Assembly: GCA_963971305.1 (NCBI GenBank)
Contig: OZ020306.1
Span: 55,526,686-55,590,685 of the forward strand
Origin: Arcuatula senhousia
Taxonomy: Eukaryota; Mollusca; Bivalvia; Mytilida; Mytilidae
Length of the DNA stretch: 64,000 nt
Reading direction: 5' to 3'
Position 1 is the stretch's first letter; every line of letters starts with the position of its first letter. The notes under the pieces are model-generated. The model made no database searches. It saw only the letters and a program-made list of their open reading frames with translations, and was not told where the DNA came from. Shown here piece by piece: positions 32,691-43,202 of this stretch. Made by a program: the position numbers and the translations under genes.

Positions 32691-33818
32691 GCAGTGACTG
32701 TTGTTTGCGGGTTTAATTGTTTATCAGATAGATAAATTTGTCATACATTTAAACAGAAGACATTAAATGTAGATTATGTCTGTAAAGACTGTGAAACAAT
32801 TAAAAATCATCAATGGACGGCAAATTTATTTGTTTAGTTATTTCAATTATTTTATCTCGAGTTTTTAGTGCTTGTTCCACGTAAGTGTGCTGTTTCATGA
32901 AAACGTCGTTATAGTAGCTTAACCTGCATGAGTGTGCAAGAAATGTGTTCGATATCCCTTTCCATCCCTCTATGTTCGATTCTCCGCCATTTCAACATCA
33001 ATTCCTTCTCAGTTCCCTCTTCCCCGGGCCTCTTCCAGTCCTATGCGTGCTTCCGTGACTCTCATTCCAGTTCTTAACCCATAAACTCCACTCCCGCAGG
33101 ATCCCGGTTGCCAACCCCTGCCCAAAGCAGGTTGTACATGTAGTATACCTTATCTGTCTAGAAGTCCACCAATAGAAAGAGATCTTCATCAAATTCAAAC
33201 TATGATTGATTTTGGCTTATCCCTTTGTGAGCTTTTTTACACTGCAGAGTTAGTTCTCTCCTAAGATTCAGAGTAGATGGGCGTTATCATTAAACATATT
33301 TGGCTGTTTCGAGCTTTCCTTGCATCCCCTAGCTTTTGATGTAATAAATAGGGTCTTTTTCATTCTTAGATCATTATCTATTGCTGAGATGATTAAACTT
33401 AATTTTGTCTTAATTTTTCTGAGTTTATTGAAAGTGCATCGTGTTTTATGATCTGTGTATATAGACCGACAGAAATATGATTGTTCTGTCAAAAAGTAAA
33501 CTGAGATCACAGATAATCAAAAATCTTCAGTTTCAGTAACTTCTTTAATCTTCTGGTCCAGTTCTCATTTGGTTGTCGTTTGGATATGTCATTTACCTTC
33601 AGATGTTTACAAAAACTTTACAAGCAATAAATAAATATTCATCTTTATTGCACTAAAATGAGGGAGAAATATAATATTATTGTGGAATTAAAAGGGTAAA
33701 CTTGAAAAAAAAATCTTAAGGGCATATTCGATTTTGATTTTTAGTTGATATTTTATGTAAGTTACAATCACACTTTTGAATAACAATAATTTCATTTTGA
33801 AACATTATTTGACTTTAA
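32691..33818. other. Intergenic DNA without recognised features
   Basis: Short frames (66 and 80 codons, minus strand) have no recognised motif. No repeat family member seen. Confidence 0.4.
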
Positions 33819-33822
33819 TTAA

Positions 33823-34240
33823 GGTTCCACTCAAGTCAACATCTGGGACATGCATTTCCTATGTAAAATCGAAAAGAATTAGGCAGGAAATTTAAAAACA
33901 GCTTTTGCGTTAAAACTTACTACAATTGATTCCTTTCTGTTACATCTAGTGCAAGCTAGATGTATTTTGTTTAAAAAATGTATAATATTTAAATGAGATA
34001 AAGTTGAAAAATTCTTAGGTCAAGTTAGGGTGCGTTTGACTTTTTGTGAAATTTTGTAAACAAAAATCAGTATTGTGTTAATTTAAATGAAATTTTCAAC
34101 ATGCACTGAGATAAAAAAAAAAGCTTGAAACTCGTTTTTTTTTAAGTCGATATGTTATATATTGTTTCTAATTTTTCAGTATAATTCTATTAAAATTTAC
34201 AGAGGAAATCCATGTCCTAGATTTTGACTTTAGTGGAACC
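33823..34240. mobile_element. 418-bp MITE with TTAA target site, upstream of MRPS17
   Basis: Flanked by TTAA at 33819-33822 and 34241-34244. The ends (GGTTCCACTCAAGTCAACAT and the inverse of the right end) match over about 40 bp. No ORF. TTAA duplications are typical of piggyBac-type elements; that class is an inference. It ends 194 bp before the MRPS17 start codon. Confidence 0.7.
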
Positions 34241-34434
34241 TTAACCAACATTTTACTTCTAAAAACTGTTTATTTTTAAATTGGGTACGAGTTCGAATTC
34301 CTGTATACATATTTTATACATTATAAATAAATTTCGTCGTCTTGTACATTTCGGTCCCTTTCATTTCACTCCCCAATTTTTACTGGAGAAATTTCATCTC
34401 AATGTCATGTTAAAATTTCCATTTAAGCAATAAG

Positions 34435-35836
34435 ATGGCAGCATCTCAGCTTAGAAGATTTGTAATTGGTCAAGTTATTGCCAAAGGAACAGAAAGAATT
34501 CCATCAGTTCAAGTTCGTTGTCCCAAAATGGTTCTTGATAAATATTTATTGATGGTAGGTTTTTCTACACCATTTACTGTTAATAGTTGAACGTCGTGAT
34601 TACACATCACAGTGTACATACATGTAACAGTAACATGTATGTACACTGTGATGTGTAATCACGGACGTTAAAATCAATCTAACCTATTTGGTCAAAGCCC
34701 AATTGGTCCAATAAAGCCTGGGACCCCCACCAGAAAGATCAGATCAGAAAAATAGAAATGGTGCAAAGACGATCAGCCCGCTTTATAAAACATGAATACA
34801 GCAGACAACCAGGGACTGTCACTAGCTTACTGAAGGAATTAAAATTACCATCATTGAAAACAAGAAGGAAAATAAAAAGACTACATGTAATGATGTATGC
34901 TTACTTCACAAGACTGTTCATCATCAAATAGCCATTAATTTACCTCCATATGTAAGACCTAAGGGTAGAAATACTCGAAGATCACACCGTCACAAATTTA
35001 CTAACATGCAAACATCAAGTGACATATACAAATACAGTTTCTTCCCGCAAACGAATCAAGGAATGGAATCAGCTACAAGCCCATTTACTGGATATTGAAG
35101 ATGTTCAGGAATTTAAGACCGCCTCAACTCTTTCATAACAAACTAGCTATCCATAACTACATTATTTTTTTAATTTGCACATGTAAATACTGAAACAAGT
35201 TTTAAAAAGCACTTTATTGGATGACTTGCGGTTATTATGTACTTTATGCTTGCGTGATGGGTTTGACACCCTTTGCATTCAACCACGTAGATGTAGATGT
35301 AAGGTTTTCCTCGGTCATAGCCAAATTGGAATGATGCTTTAAATTTACATGTAACAGTGTAAGGTCTTCCTTTCCTAATATTGCATACATGTGATTCTCC
35401 CGCCAGGAGACAACATCTCCCAACTTTTTGACCAATCTCCCGTTTTCTGACTTTTTGTGTAATCTCCCGCGTTTTCAAGGCATGACAAAATTTTAGTTAT
35501 ATAGACATTCCAGTTGTTCAGTCTTAAAACATTTACGGTGTTTAAGGGGTTTGTCAATTAGGCAGATGTTAATTCAACAGGTAAAGGTGTTAATTGAAGG
35601 TTAAATGCCATAATTGATCTGATAATTGTATAAACAATTGTAGATATACCGGTATCAGTGAAACTCGGTATATTTGGCACACGCTTTTGTTCTTAATTGG
35701 CATTGAAATGCAATTTTAATGAGTGTTGAAAATCTCCCGCTTTTTTGTCCTTTCTCCAGCCAACAAAATCTAAATCTCCAGCTTTGTCATCACGAATCTG
35801 TCACATGTATGATATTGTGCTTGTTCTCTAGTACAT

Positions 35837-35871
<35 letters not shown>

Positions 35872-36721
35872 TTTTAACAATTTTATGTTCAGTTCTAACT
35901 TTGAAACCTATTGAAATGCTGTATTTTCTGTCATGATTTTTTTTTTATGCCCCACTCACCTACTCCTATAATATAAGAGGTCTTATATAAACATGTGCTT
36001 GGACAACAAGTCCAAAAATAGCATTCTGCCATTCTCCAATTTTCTTTGAGTAGGATGGCAACAAGTCCAAAAATAGAATGCTGTCCAACCTCCAATGTTG
36101 ACTACTCACTGTGCTCATAAAATTTCAGGGGGTTATGATGTTTATGTCTGTCTGTCTGTCTTCCAAATGCAGGTTTATCTTCAACTCATTTTCAATGAAG
36201 GAAGCATGGTATACATGTATTAACCATAAAACTTTTTACACATATACACGACATACAAATGTATGCATCAGGGTATATTTATGAACAAATAAAAATCATA
36301 AGTTTTACACTCTTATTAATTTTATGGTTCAGTGATTGTGAAAATACCAGTTTCGAGGTGAAGCCACAATGTCTCTGAACAAATTCTCCTTATATATACA
36401 TGAATCTTCATGTTCTAATTCAATATTAAGAATTGTTTTTTCATATTTTTTCAGTATTTTAACCATCCTGATCAATTTTGGGCAGCAGAAACTCCAGAAT
36501 GCCAGTGTAAAGTTGGAGACTTTGTAAAAATATCTGAACTTCCAGAAAGAATATCACCAACTATAACTCATCAAGTGTGTGAACATGTCTTTAAAACAGG
36601 AGAAATTATTGATCCAGTTTCAGGACGAAAGGTTAAAGGAATGACTTTTGTTGATGATGAACAAAGAGAAAAAATGAGACAGAAGAAGGAAGAAGAATCA
36701 GGGACATGGTACAAGTATTGA
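34435..36721 (+). CDS. MRPS17: Mitochondrial ribosomal protein S17 (uS17m), two exons
   Basis: Exon 1 is 34435-34554 (40 codons, start context AAGATGGCA) with donor ATG|GTAGGT. Exon 2 is 36455-36721, after TTTTTTCAG, ending TGA. The join is phase 0 and gives 128 residues, the usual length for animal MRPS17. The sequence starts MAASQLRRFVIGQVIAKGTE, continues VRCPKMVLDKYLLMYFNHPD, and has CKVGDFVKISELPERISPT and VFKTGEIIDPVSGRKV, the S17 fold that binds rRNA in the small subunit of the mitochondrial ribosome. The intron of 1.9 kb holds a perfect hairpin and a LINE fragment. AATAAA at 36726-36731 is five bases past the stop. Confidence 0.93.
34595..34663. repeat. Perfect 31-bp inverted repeat with 7-base loop in MRPS17 intron
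   Basis: 34595-34625 is the exact reverse complement of 34633-34663, with AACAGTA between. Five further pairs (AACGT/ACGTT) follow one bulged G. It begins 40 bases after the donor. It could form a stable stem in the transcript or a DNA cruciform. Confidence 0.9.
34715..35140 (+). pseudogene. LINE ORF2 C-terminal fragment (CR1/Jockey-like) in MRPS17 intron
   Basis: The plus strand reads WDPHQKDQIRKIEMVQRRSA then RFIKHEYSRQPGTVTSLLKE and LPSLKTRRKIKRLHVMMYA, the classic C-terminal region of CR1/Jockey-type LINE ORF2. It is then broken by a stop and a frameshift and resumes LPPYVRPKGRNTRRSHRH. Same orientation as the host gene. Dead fragment. Confidence 0.75.
35141..36454. other. Remainder of the MRPS17 intron
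   Basis: Noncoding, with an (ATC)n microsatellite at about 35836-35872 and a short duplicated tract near 36007-36085 (GGACAACAAG/GGCAACAAG followed by TCCAAAAATAG). The minus-strand frames of 60-102 codons near 35170-35557 are not recognisable proteins. Confidence 0.5.
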
Positions 36722-36725
36722 TCTC

Positions 36726-36731
36726 AATAAA
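36726..36731 (+). terminator. MRPS17: Poly(A) signal AATAAA of MRPS17
   Basis: Starts five bases after the TGA, so the 3' UTR must be very short. A family A element begins at about 36799. Confidence 0.7.
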
Positions 36732-36798
36732 TTTCCTTTAAAAATCATGGTGTCATTATCTAGTAAAATGAATATATTCATTTTGAAAAAAGTATCAT

Positions 36799-37826
36799 AA
36801 CAAGAGGCTCCCAGGAGCCTGAATCGCTGACCTGGTCTTGATGTCGACCCTATAAAGACCTTTCGAAAGCTAAATGAGCTGAACATTTATGCAAGTAACA
36901 GCTTTTCTCTATATATGTATACTATAGTTTTCATTCTGAAGCTGTGGGCCCAAATCATGAAAAAAACGTTATTTTAAGGGCCATAACCCCTATAAGGGGT
37001 CATCTGACAACTTTGACCCTATGAACACTTTTGTAGAGCTAAATGAACTGAACATTTAAGCAAGCAGCAGCTTCTCTCTATCTGCTATAGTTTTCATTCT
37101 ATGGACCAAAAACATGAAAGAACGTTATTCTAGGGGCAGTAACTCCTATAAGGGGACATCTGACAACTTTGACCCTATGGAGACTTTTGTAGAGCTAAAT
37201 AAGCTGAACATTTAAGCAAGCAATAGCTTCTCTCTATCTGCTATATTTTTCATTCCATAGGCCAAAAACATGAAAAAACGTTATTTTAGGGGCTGTAACC
37301 CCTAGAAGGGGTCATCTGACAACTTTGACCCTATGGAGACTTTTGTAAAGCTAAATGAGCTGAACATTTAAACAAGCAACAATTTTTCTCTATCTGTAAT
37401 AGTTTTCATTCTACACATGTATAATCCAAAAACATGAAAAAATGCTATTTTTCACCTTTAAGGGGCCGTAACTTCTATAAGGGGTAATCTGACAACTTCG
37501 ACTCATTGGTTCTGTAGAACTTTTGATGCTGAATCAGGAGCGTGACATCAGATTTCATCTTTCTCTTATACTTTTTGATTTACAAGCCAAAAACAGTAGT
37601 CTGACCCCCCTGGTCTATTTTTAGTAACAGCGGCCATGTTGTTTGGAGGGCAGTCACCATTTGTGCAATCTTGGTAGAGCCATCCCATAGATGAAGTTTG
37701 CAAAGTTTCAAAGCAATTCCTTCAGTTGTTTGGGAGGAGAAGATTTTCAAAGAAAAGTTAACAACGACGGACGACGACGGACGTCAAGTGATGCCAATAG
37801 CTCACACGGTCCAGGTGAGCTAAAAA
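36799..37826 (+). mobile_element. Family A element downstream of MRPS17
   Basis: Starts AACAAGAGGCTCCCAGGAGC, has five units with GAGCTAAATGAGCTGAACAT-type sequence, then AGTCTGACCCCCCTGGTC, a GGGAGGAGAAGATTTTCAAA module, (GAC)n and CACGGTCCAGGTGAGCTAAA. Noncoding. Confidence 0.8.
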
Positions 37827-38291
37827 TACAAAAAAATGATGTGTTAGTTCATGTACCAAAAAAGCCAAAATACCCATTAAATGGACTACTGATGCACAAA
37901 ACCAAAAGTGGATCTAGGACCTGCATGACTCCCATTTGATTTGACAGGAAAATTTGGAAAGAACTGTATGAAACAAGAGGCCCTAGTAGATATTTTTAAT
38001 GCGCACCCTTCCGTTTGAAAATGTCTGGATCTGCCACAGAAAACCACTGCAAAACAAAGATTCTGCAGAAGTTCAGGTTTTGGGACATGGCCCATGGGAA
38101 ACCACATTCTGATGAGTTTCTTTTCAATCAAAATTTAGATACATGTAGCTGCTGCACAAGTGCATTATTGTTCTGGTTTACCAAATGCTGTGAAATTTTA
38201 CAATAATGTTTTATGCCATTAAAAGATGAATGGGATTAATTTTAAGCATTCGGTTTGGTAATGGTAAGGATATAAAAGTACAATATAAAGT
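37827..38291. other. Intergenic DNA without recognised features
   Basis: Includes ACAAGAGGCCCTAGTAGATA (about 37973), which looks like the start of another repeat family but has no matching end here. No gene supported. Confidence 0.4.
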
Positions 38292-39777
38292 AACAAGAGG
38301 CTCCCAGGAGCCTGAATCGCTCACCTGAACTACACAGATACATACATTTTGTAGATATTATTTTATTTTATTTTCATATGCGATTTAAATTTCTGAAATA
38401 TCTTGGTTAATTTGCAAGATATTGGGCTTAATAAGTACAAAATTGGTCACAAATTATGAAAAAGGGCAATAACTCCCACATCAATAGTCAGATCTTTACT
38501 GAAATTTCAGGACAGGTAGAAATTAATATGCTAATCACTTTTGATTCTTGCACAATTTTGATATCTGAAACCAGTTTTGAGTTATTGGCAAAAAAATGAA
38601 ATTTACCCCTATGTTCTATTTTTAGCCATGGAACGACAGAGTTGTAGCATATAAGCTATTAAACAAGTGTGCCAAGTTAAGGTTCAGTTGGTCTTAGGGT
38701 GTCAGACAAGTTAATCTTTGAAATTCAGGGAAAAAGTAATGAAAAATGGTAAATTTTGTTGTTTTAAGGACAATAACTCCTAAAAGAAATGGTCCTACAG
38801 CTTGGACCTAAAAACTGTATATCTTGATGTGCTAAGTCATATGCAATTTAAATTTTTGAAATATCTTGTATAGTTTTCAAGATATATGGCTAAATAAGTG
38901 AAAAATTTTGAAAAAAATCCAGAAAAAGGGCAATAACTCCTACATCAATTGTTGGATCTTCTTGAAACTTTCATAGCAGGCAGATCTTGATATGCTGATC
39001 ACTTTTGTTTCCATCCGAATTTTGATATCTGTAACCATTTTTGAGTTATTAGCAAAAACTGCAATTTACCCCTATGTTCTATTTTTAGCAATGGCAGCCA
39101 TATTTTTTAACGAATTTAAAATCCGAAAGATAGAATTGTAGCATTATGCTATTAAACAACTGTGCCAAGTTTGGTTGAAGTTGGATGTATGGTGTCAGAC
39201 AAGTTAATCTTTGAAATTCAGGGGAAAAGTAATGAACAATGGTAAATTTTGACGCTTTAAGCGCCATAACTCCTAAAAGAAATGACTCTACAGCTTTGAT
39301 CTAATTACATGAAATGTAGATCTTGATGTGCTTAATCATGTGCAATTTGAATTTTTAAAATATCTTGTATAGTTTTTAAGATAAAGGGCTAAATAAGTGC
39401 AAAATTTTGAAAAAATCCAGAAAAAGGGCAATAACTCCTACATCACTTGTTGGATCTTCTTGAAAATTTCTGGGTAGGTAGATCTTGAGATGCTGATCAC
39501 TTCTACGTGCCCGAATTTTGATATCTGTGACCGTTTTTGAGTTATTTGCAAAAAACTGTATTTGACTCCCCTGTAACAGCGGCCATGTTTTTAGACGGAT
39601 CAAAAATCCCCACGCAAGTTTTGTGCAGGATACCCTAAAGTACCCCCAGACCAAATTTGGTTTGAATCTGTTCAGTAGTTTCAGAGGAGAAGTTTGAAAA
39701 AGTTTACAGACGACGACGACGGACGCCAAGTGATGCCAATAGCTCACCTGGACCTTCGGTCCAGGTTAGCTAAAAAT
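38292..39777 (+). mobile_element. Family A element, variant with longer units
   Basis: Family A head (AACAAGAGGCTCCCAGGAGC) and tail (GACGACGACGGACGCC, then a CACCTGGACC/GGTCCAGGT hairpin and AGCTAAAAA). Interior units of about 480 bp carry GGGCAATAACTCCTAC, TAGATCTTGATGTGCT and CCCCTATGTTCTATTTTTAG, as in the outer intron element at 24100-29020. Confidence 0.75.
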
Positions 39778-39799
39778 GTACTAAAAAGGATATAATGGG

Positions 39800-40500
39800 T
39801 GTTGATAACAAGGAGTACTGTGAGCGAGCAAGCTCAAAAAGGATACCCCTGCTTCTTGTCTTGTCTTTTCATCCCTTTGCTTAATAACTTAAAGTCCAAT
39901 TATCTCCATGAAATTTCCGACAACAACTTAAATTTTTCATTCATATTTTCATATGATTGACTTCTTCTTTGTAAAGTTTCATTAGAATCCATAAAGCAGT
40001 TTTGGAGGAGTTGCCTTTACCAGATGTGGATGGACAAACAGACAGACAGTGATTCATGTTAAAATAGATAGAAATGAACGTTACTGTAATAAATGTACTT
40101 CTGGTGAAATTGAAGATGAAATTCATTTTTTGATTAAATATCATATATATCACCAGCAAAGATTTACCTTATTTGAATTTATTGGAAAAGAAATTATTAA
40201 CTTTACATATCTTAATGATGAACAAAAATTTAACTATTTACTCATTTCTGAAAATACTAAAATTCTTAATGCAGTTGGAAAATTTATTAATGACCATCTT
40301 TAACATGTTTACCATTGGTTAAATATAATATGTGAATATGTGCGCTACATTGTTCTGTTTTATATTCTGTAATATCTGTAAGATATCTATATGTATTACA
40401 TGTAACTCAATCATTATCTTTTTTCTTATATCTGTTTATTTGTTGCTCATGCTGCCCTTAGGGGCCCTTAATTGGACAATAAAATATGTTCTATGTTCTA
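39800..40500 (+). pseudogene. Repeat fragment followed by LINE ORF2 C-terminus and 3' end
   Basis: 39800-40041 is part of another tandem-unit element (TTTTGGAGGAGTTGCC, then GACAGACAGTG). 40042-40303 encodes a LINE C-terminus: KIDRNERYCNKCTSGEIEDE then IHFLIKYH (CxxC...H pattern), ending TAA at 40301-40303. The 3' end near 40490 has TGTTCTATGTTCTAT repeats, a LINE tail. Confidence 0.65.
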
Positions 40501-41404
40501 TATACTCCCAAAGTTAGTTTGCTGGGGTATAAAAATGATAGATGTAGTCATGCCATGGTACTTACATGACTTATGCTGTTTCAAAGAGCAATAAAGTCCT
40601 TTCATCAGCAGGATTCTCAACACAATTTGAAGAAAACCATGAAACCCGTGACTACCAAAAAAATAATAATAACACTTAAACATGAAATTAACCCAATACT
40701 GGAAGATTATTTACAATTTAAAGCACAATAAAAAAAAACATGAGAGATTTTATAAACCGTTTTGGATTAAAGAAGCAGGTTGTGTAGTAGTTAGGTTTTT
40801 TAAAAATATCATTTCAATCAATTTTTAAAAGCCAGACCAGAACAATAAATCTTTCTATAAAAATCTTTAAAACCAACGTCAGAGATTTGGGAGGAGCTGC
40901 TAATAAAAGGTGGATAGATAACTGCGCAAACATGAGTTATAATGCTTATAGATTGAAAACGAGAGTTCATTTTATATAATCTTTCTGTAATAATTCAGCT
41001 CCTCCAGATGTTTAAAGTTTTGATTTTTGTTGGTAAGGAAAAGTAAAGCAGCTTTTATCTCTAATTTATGACAGGTTATGGCTTATATTTCCGATCCTTA
41101 ATTATGTTACAAAAAGTTTCAGTAGCTCTGGACTTGACTTTTGTTACACAAGGTCTATGTTATTCCATAGAAAACCAGAATTAAATATCGTGATTTCCTC
41201 GATAGAGGGCTTGTCAGATACTAACCAATCACTAGGACCCTAGCTGTCTTGGTCCGAACTTGAGAGACATTCCACATTTATAGACAAATACAAAATCTAG
41301 TTTTCTCAAATGAGTGAAAAGTATTTGTATCGTTTTCTTTGGATTTTACCTATTTTGCAACACGAAGGAACTTCTGTCTTTTCCGGAGTATCCAATAGAA
41401 ATTC
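40501..41404. other. Intergenic DNA without recognised features
   Basis: AT-rich, no coding-like frame beyond short AT-driven ones. A hammerhead-like core near 40600 was examined and rejected. Confidence 0.4.
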
Positions 41405-41591
41405 ACGATAATGAGATGTGGAATAAGTGTAGGCGACACGGCTTACATATCAGTGGTAATTTAGACAAACCACAATGGAAAACAGCCAGCAGCCTTCAAC
41501 GAAGCCAGTAGGCGATGCTCGACGTTCTGGTCTAAATAAAACGCAAATAATTCAAATACAGTCCAAATAGTCAAAGATAGACCTCGTTCTT
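41405..41591 (-). repeat. Repeat T fragment, minus orientation
   Basis: Inverse of the GTTGAAGGCTGCTGGC and TGTGGAATAAGTGT landmarks of the repeat at 15340-15848, immediately before a family A element. Confidence 0.6.
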
Positions 41592-42410
41592 AAACAAGGA
41601 GCCTGAATCGCTTACCTGTCTGGTTTCAATGACTTAATGTAACAATATTTCACTTTGCCAACATCCCATCATGACAATAAAACCATTGGAAAGCTCTATT
41701 AAGCTAAACGTTTAAGCAAGCAAATGGGAGGCACATTGGACAATTTTGTAGATCTAAATTAGCAGAACATTTAAGCGAGCAAATGGGTGGCACATTGGAC
41801 AATTTTGTAGATCAAAATTAGCTGAACAATTAAACAAGCAAAAACTTTTCTTTATCTTCTATAGTTCACAATCTATCAGGCCGAAACCGTTATTTTTCTG
41901 GTGTTTAAGGGGCCATAACTCCTATAAGGGGTCATCTGACATTTTCGACAAAATGGACAATTTTGTAGAGCTTAATTAGCTGAACAATATGCAAATGAAA
42001 TTATTTCAATATCTTATATAGTTGCAGAAAAAAATAAGAAAAGGGACAATAAATCCCACATGGTTTGTTGGAGGTTCACCAACATATATCAGCAGTAAGA
42101 TCTTGACGTGCTGATCACGTTTATTCTAGCCAGAATTTTGATATCTGACACCGTTTTTGAGTTATTTGCAAAAAAAAAACTGCTGTTTTATCCCCTGTTC
42201 TTTTTTAACAACGACGGTCATGTTTTTTTATCTGATCATTTTAAAATGAAGATCGTTTGTAGCCAACATGTGATATATGATTCCTACCAAGTTTAAGTCA
42301 AATTGGTTCTGTAGTTTCAGAGAAGAAGATTTTTTAAATTGTTTACAGACGACGACGGACGCATAGTGATGACATAGGCTCACATGGCCTTCGGCCAGGT
42401 GATCTAAAAA
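41592..42410 (+). mobile_element. Family A element, diverged
   Basis: Head shortened to AACAAGGAGCCTGAATCGC; units with AACATTTAAGCGAGCAAATG; tail GACGACGACGGACGC, then a hairpin TGGCCTTCGGCCAGGTGA and TCTAAAAA. It appears inserted in repeat T, which resumes at 42415. Confidence 0.7.
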
Positions 42411-42414
42411 GACA

Positions 42415-42740
42415 AGTACAAACAAAAGCTTTGTCAAAGATTCCTGGCTGAAACAGGCATATTTAAAATGTAGCTGGGTTAAATTAGTTGTTTGGGCCCA
42501 ACCTTCCCTTTGTTAGTAATCCTAGACAAAGCACACAAATTAACACACAATCAATTCCACTCGAGAAAACCTTAGACAAAAGACAACAAGAACAAACGAA
42601 CCGAAGAGGAACTCTCTATAGAAGACTCTCTGTTATACTGATAGCTAGCCAAGTTTACTTTTCCGAAAGTTTATTGCATAGCCTTTTGTCGTTTAGATGT
42701 GCCTTTTTTCGTATGGTCGTTTTCGGTACGTGTAGAGTTG
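42415..42740 (-). repeat. Repeat T fragment, minus orientation
   Basis: Inverse of GCCAGGAATCTTTGACAAAG, and of the TCTATAGAGAGTTCC and GCTAGCTATCAG landmarks, matching 15340-15545. Confidence 0.65.
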
Positions 42741-43202
42741 AAAATTGAAAAATAAGATCTGACAAAGACTTTTAGTTACATACAAGAGAAATGAAATTGA
42801 CAGATTGTTACAGGCGTTTCAAAATAGGTTGCGGCCAGTCTGGCTTGATTTAGTTTGATGCCATATACATGTACTGTGTATTTTAAAACTGCTGGTACGA
42901 ATTTCGTCCATGACAACAGACTCATCAGAGATGCTTTGTCGAAAAAATGAAAATAGAAAACACACGAAATGAATCATATAATTAGAATAAAACAAAATGA
43001 AAATGCAGAATTGGAAGCCAAATGACAAGTAAAGACCATTTTATGCATGAGGTGTAAGGAATATTTAATGAATTTAAAGAAAGTTATACGAAAAGTTAAT
43101 GTCATTTGTGTTCATGTAAAGGGTACGTATAAAAACTGCGCACACGATTCGGCGGCAGTATACTACGTATACAAATGAACAACCACCACAAATACTGCCA
43201 TA
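42741..43202. other. Flank and putative 3' UTR of the ankyrin/Mab-21 gene
   Basis: Noncoding. On the minus strand a possible poly(A) signal ATTAAA lies at 43069-43064, about 135 bases past the stop. On the same strand, 42925-42886 contains a hammerhead-like core (CTGATGA, stem II GTC/GAC, GAAA) without a matching stem I. Confidence 0.45.

Noticed and set aside
38108..38150. CTGATGAG at about 38109 as a hammerhead
   Set aside because: No GAAA follows at a suitable distance and no stem I is possible.
40560..40650. Hammerhead-like core on the minus strand near 40600 (CTGATGA ... GAAA)
   Set aside because: A weak stem II can be drawn, but the bases before CTGATGA do not pair with those after the possible GTC, so no stem I forms.
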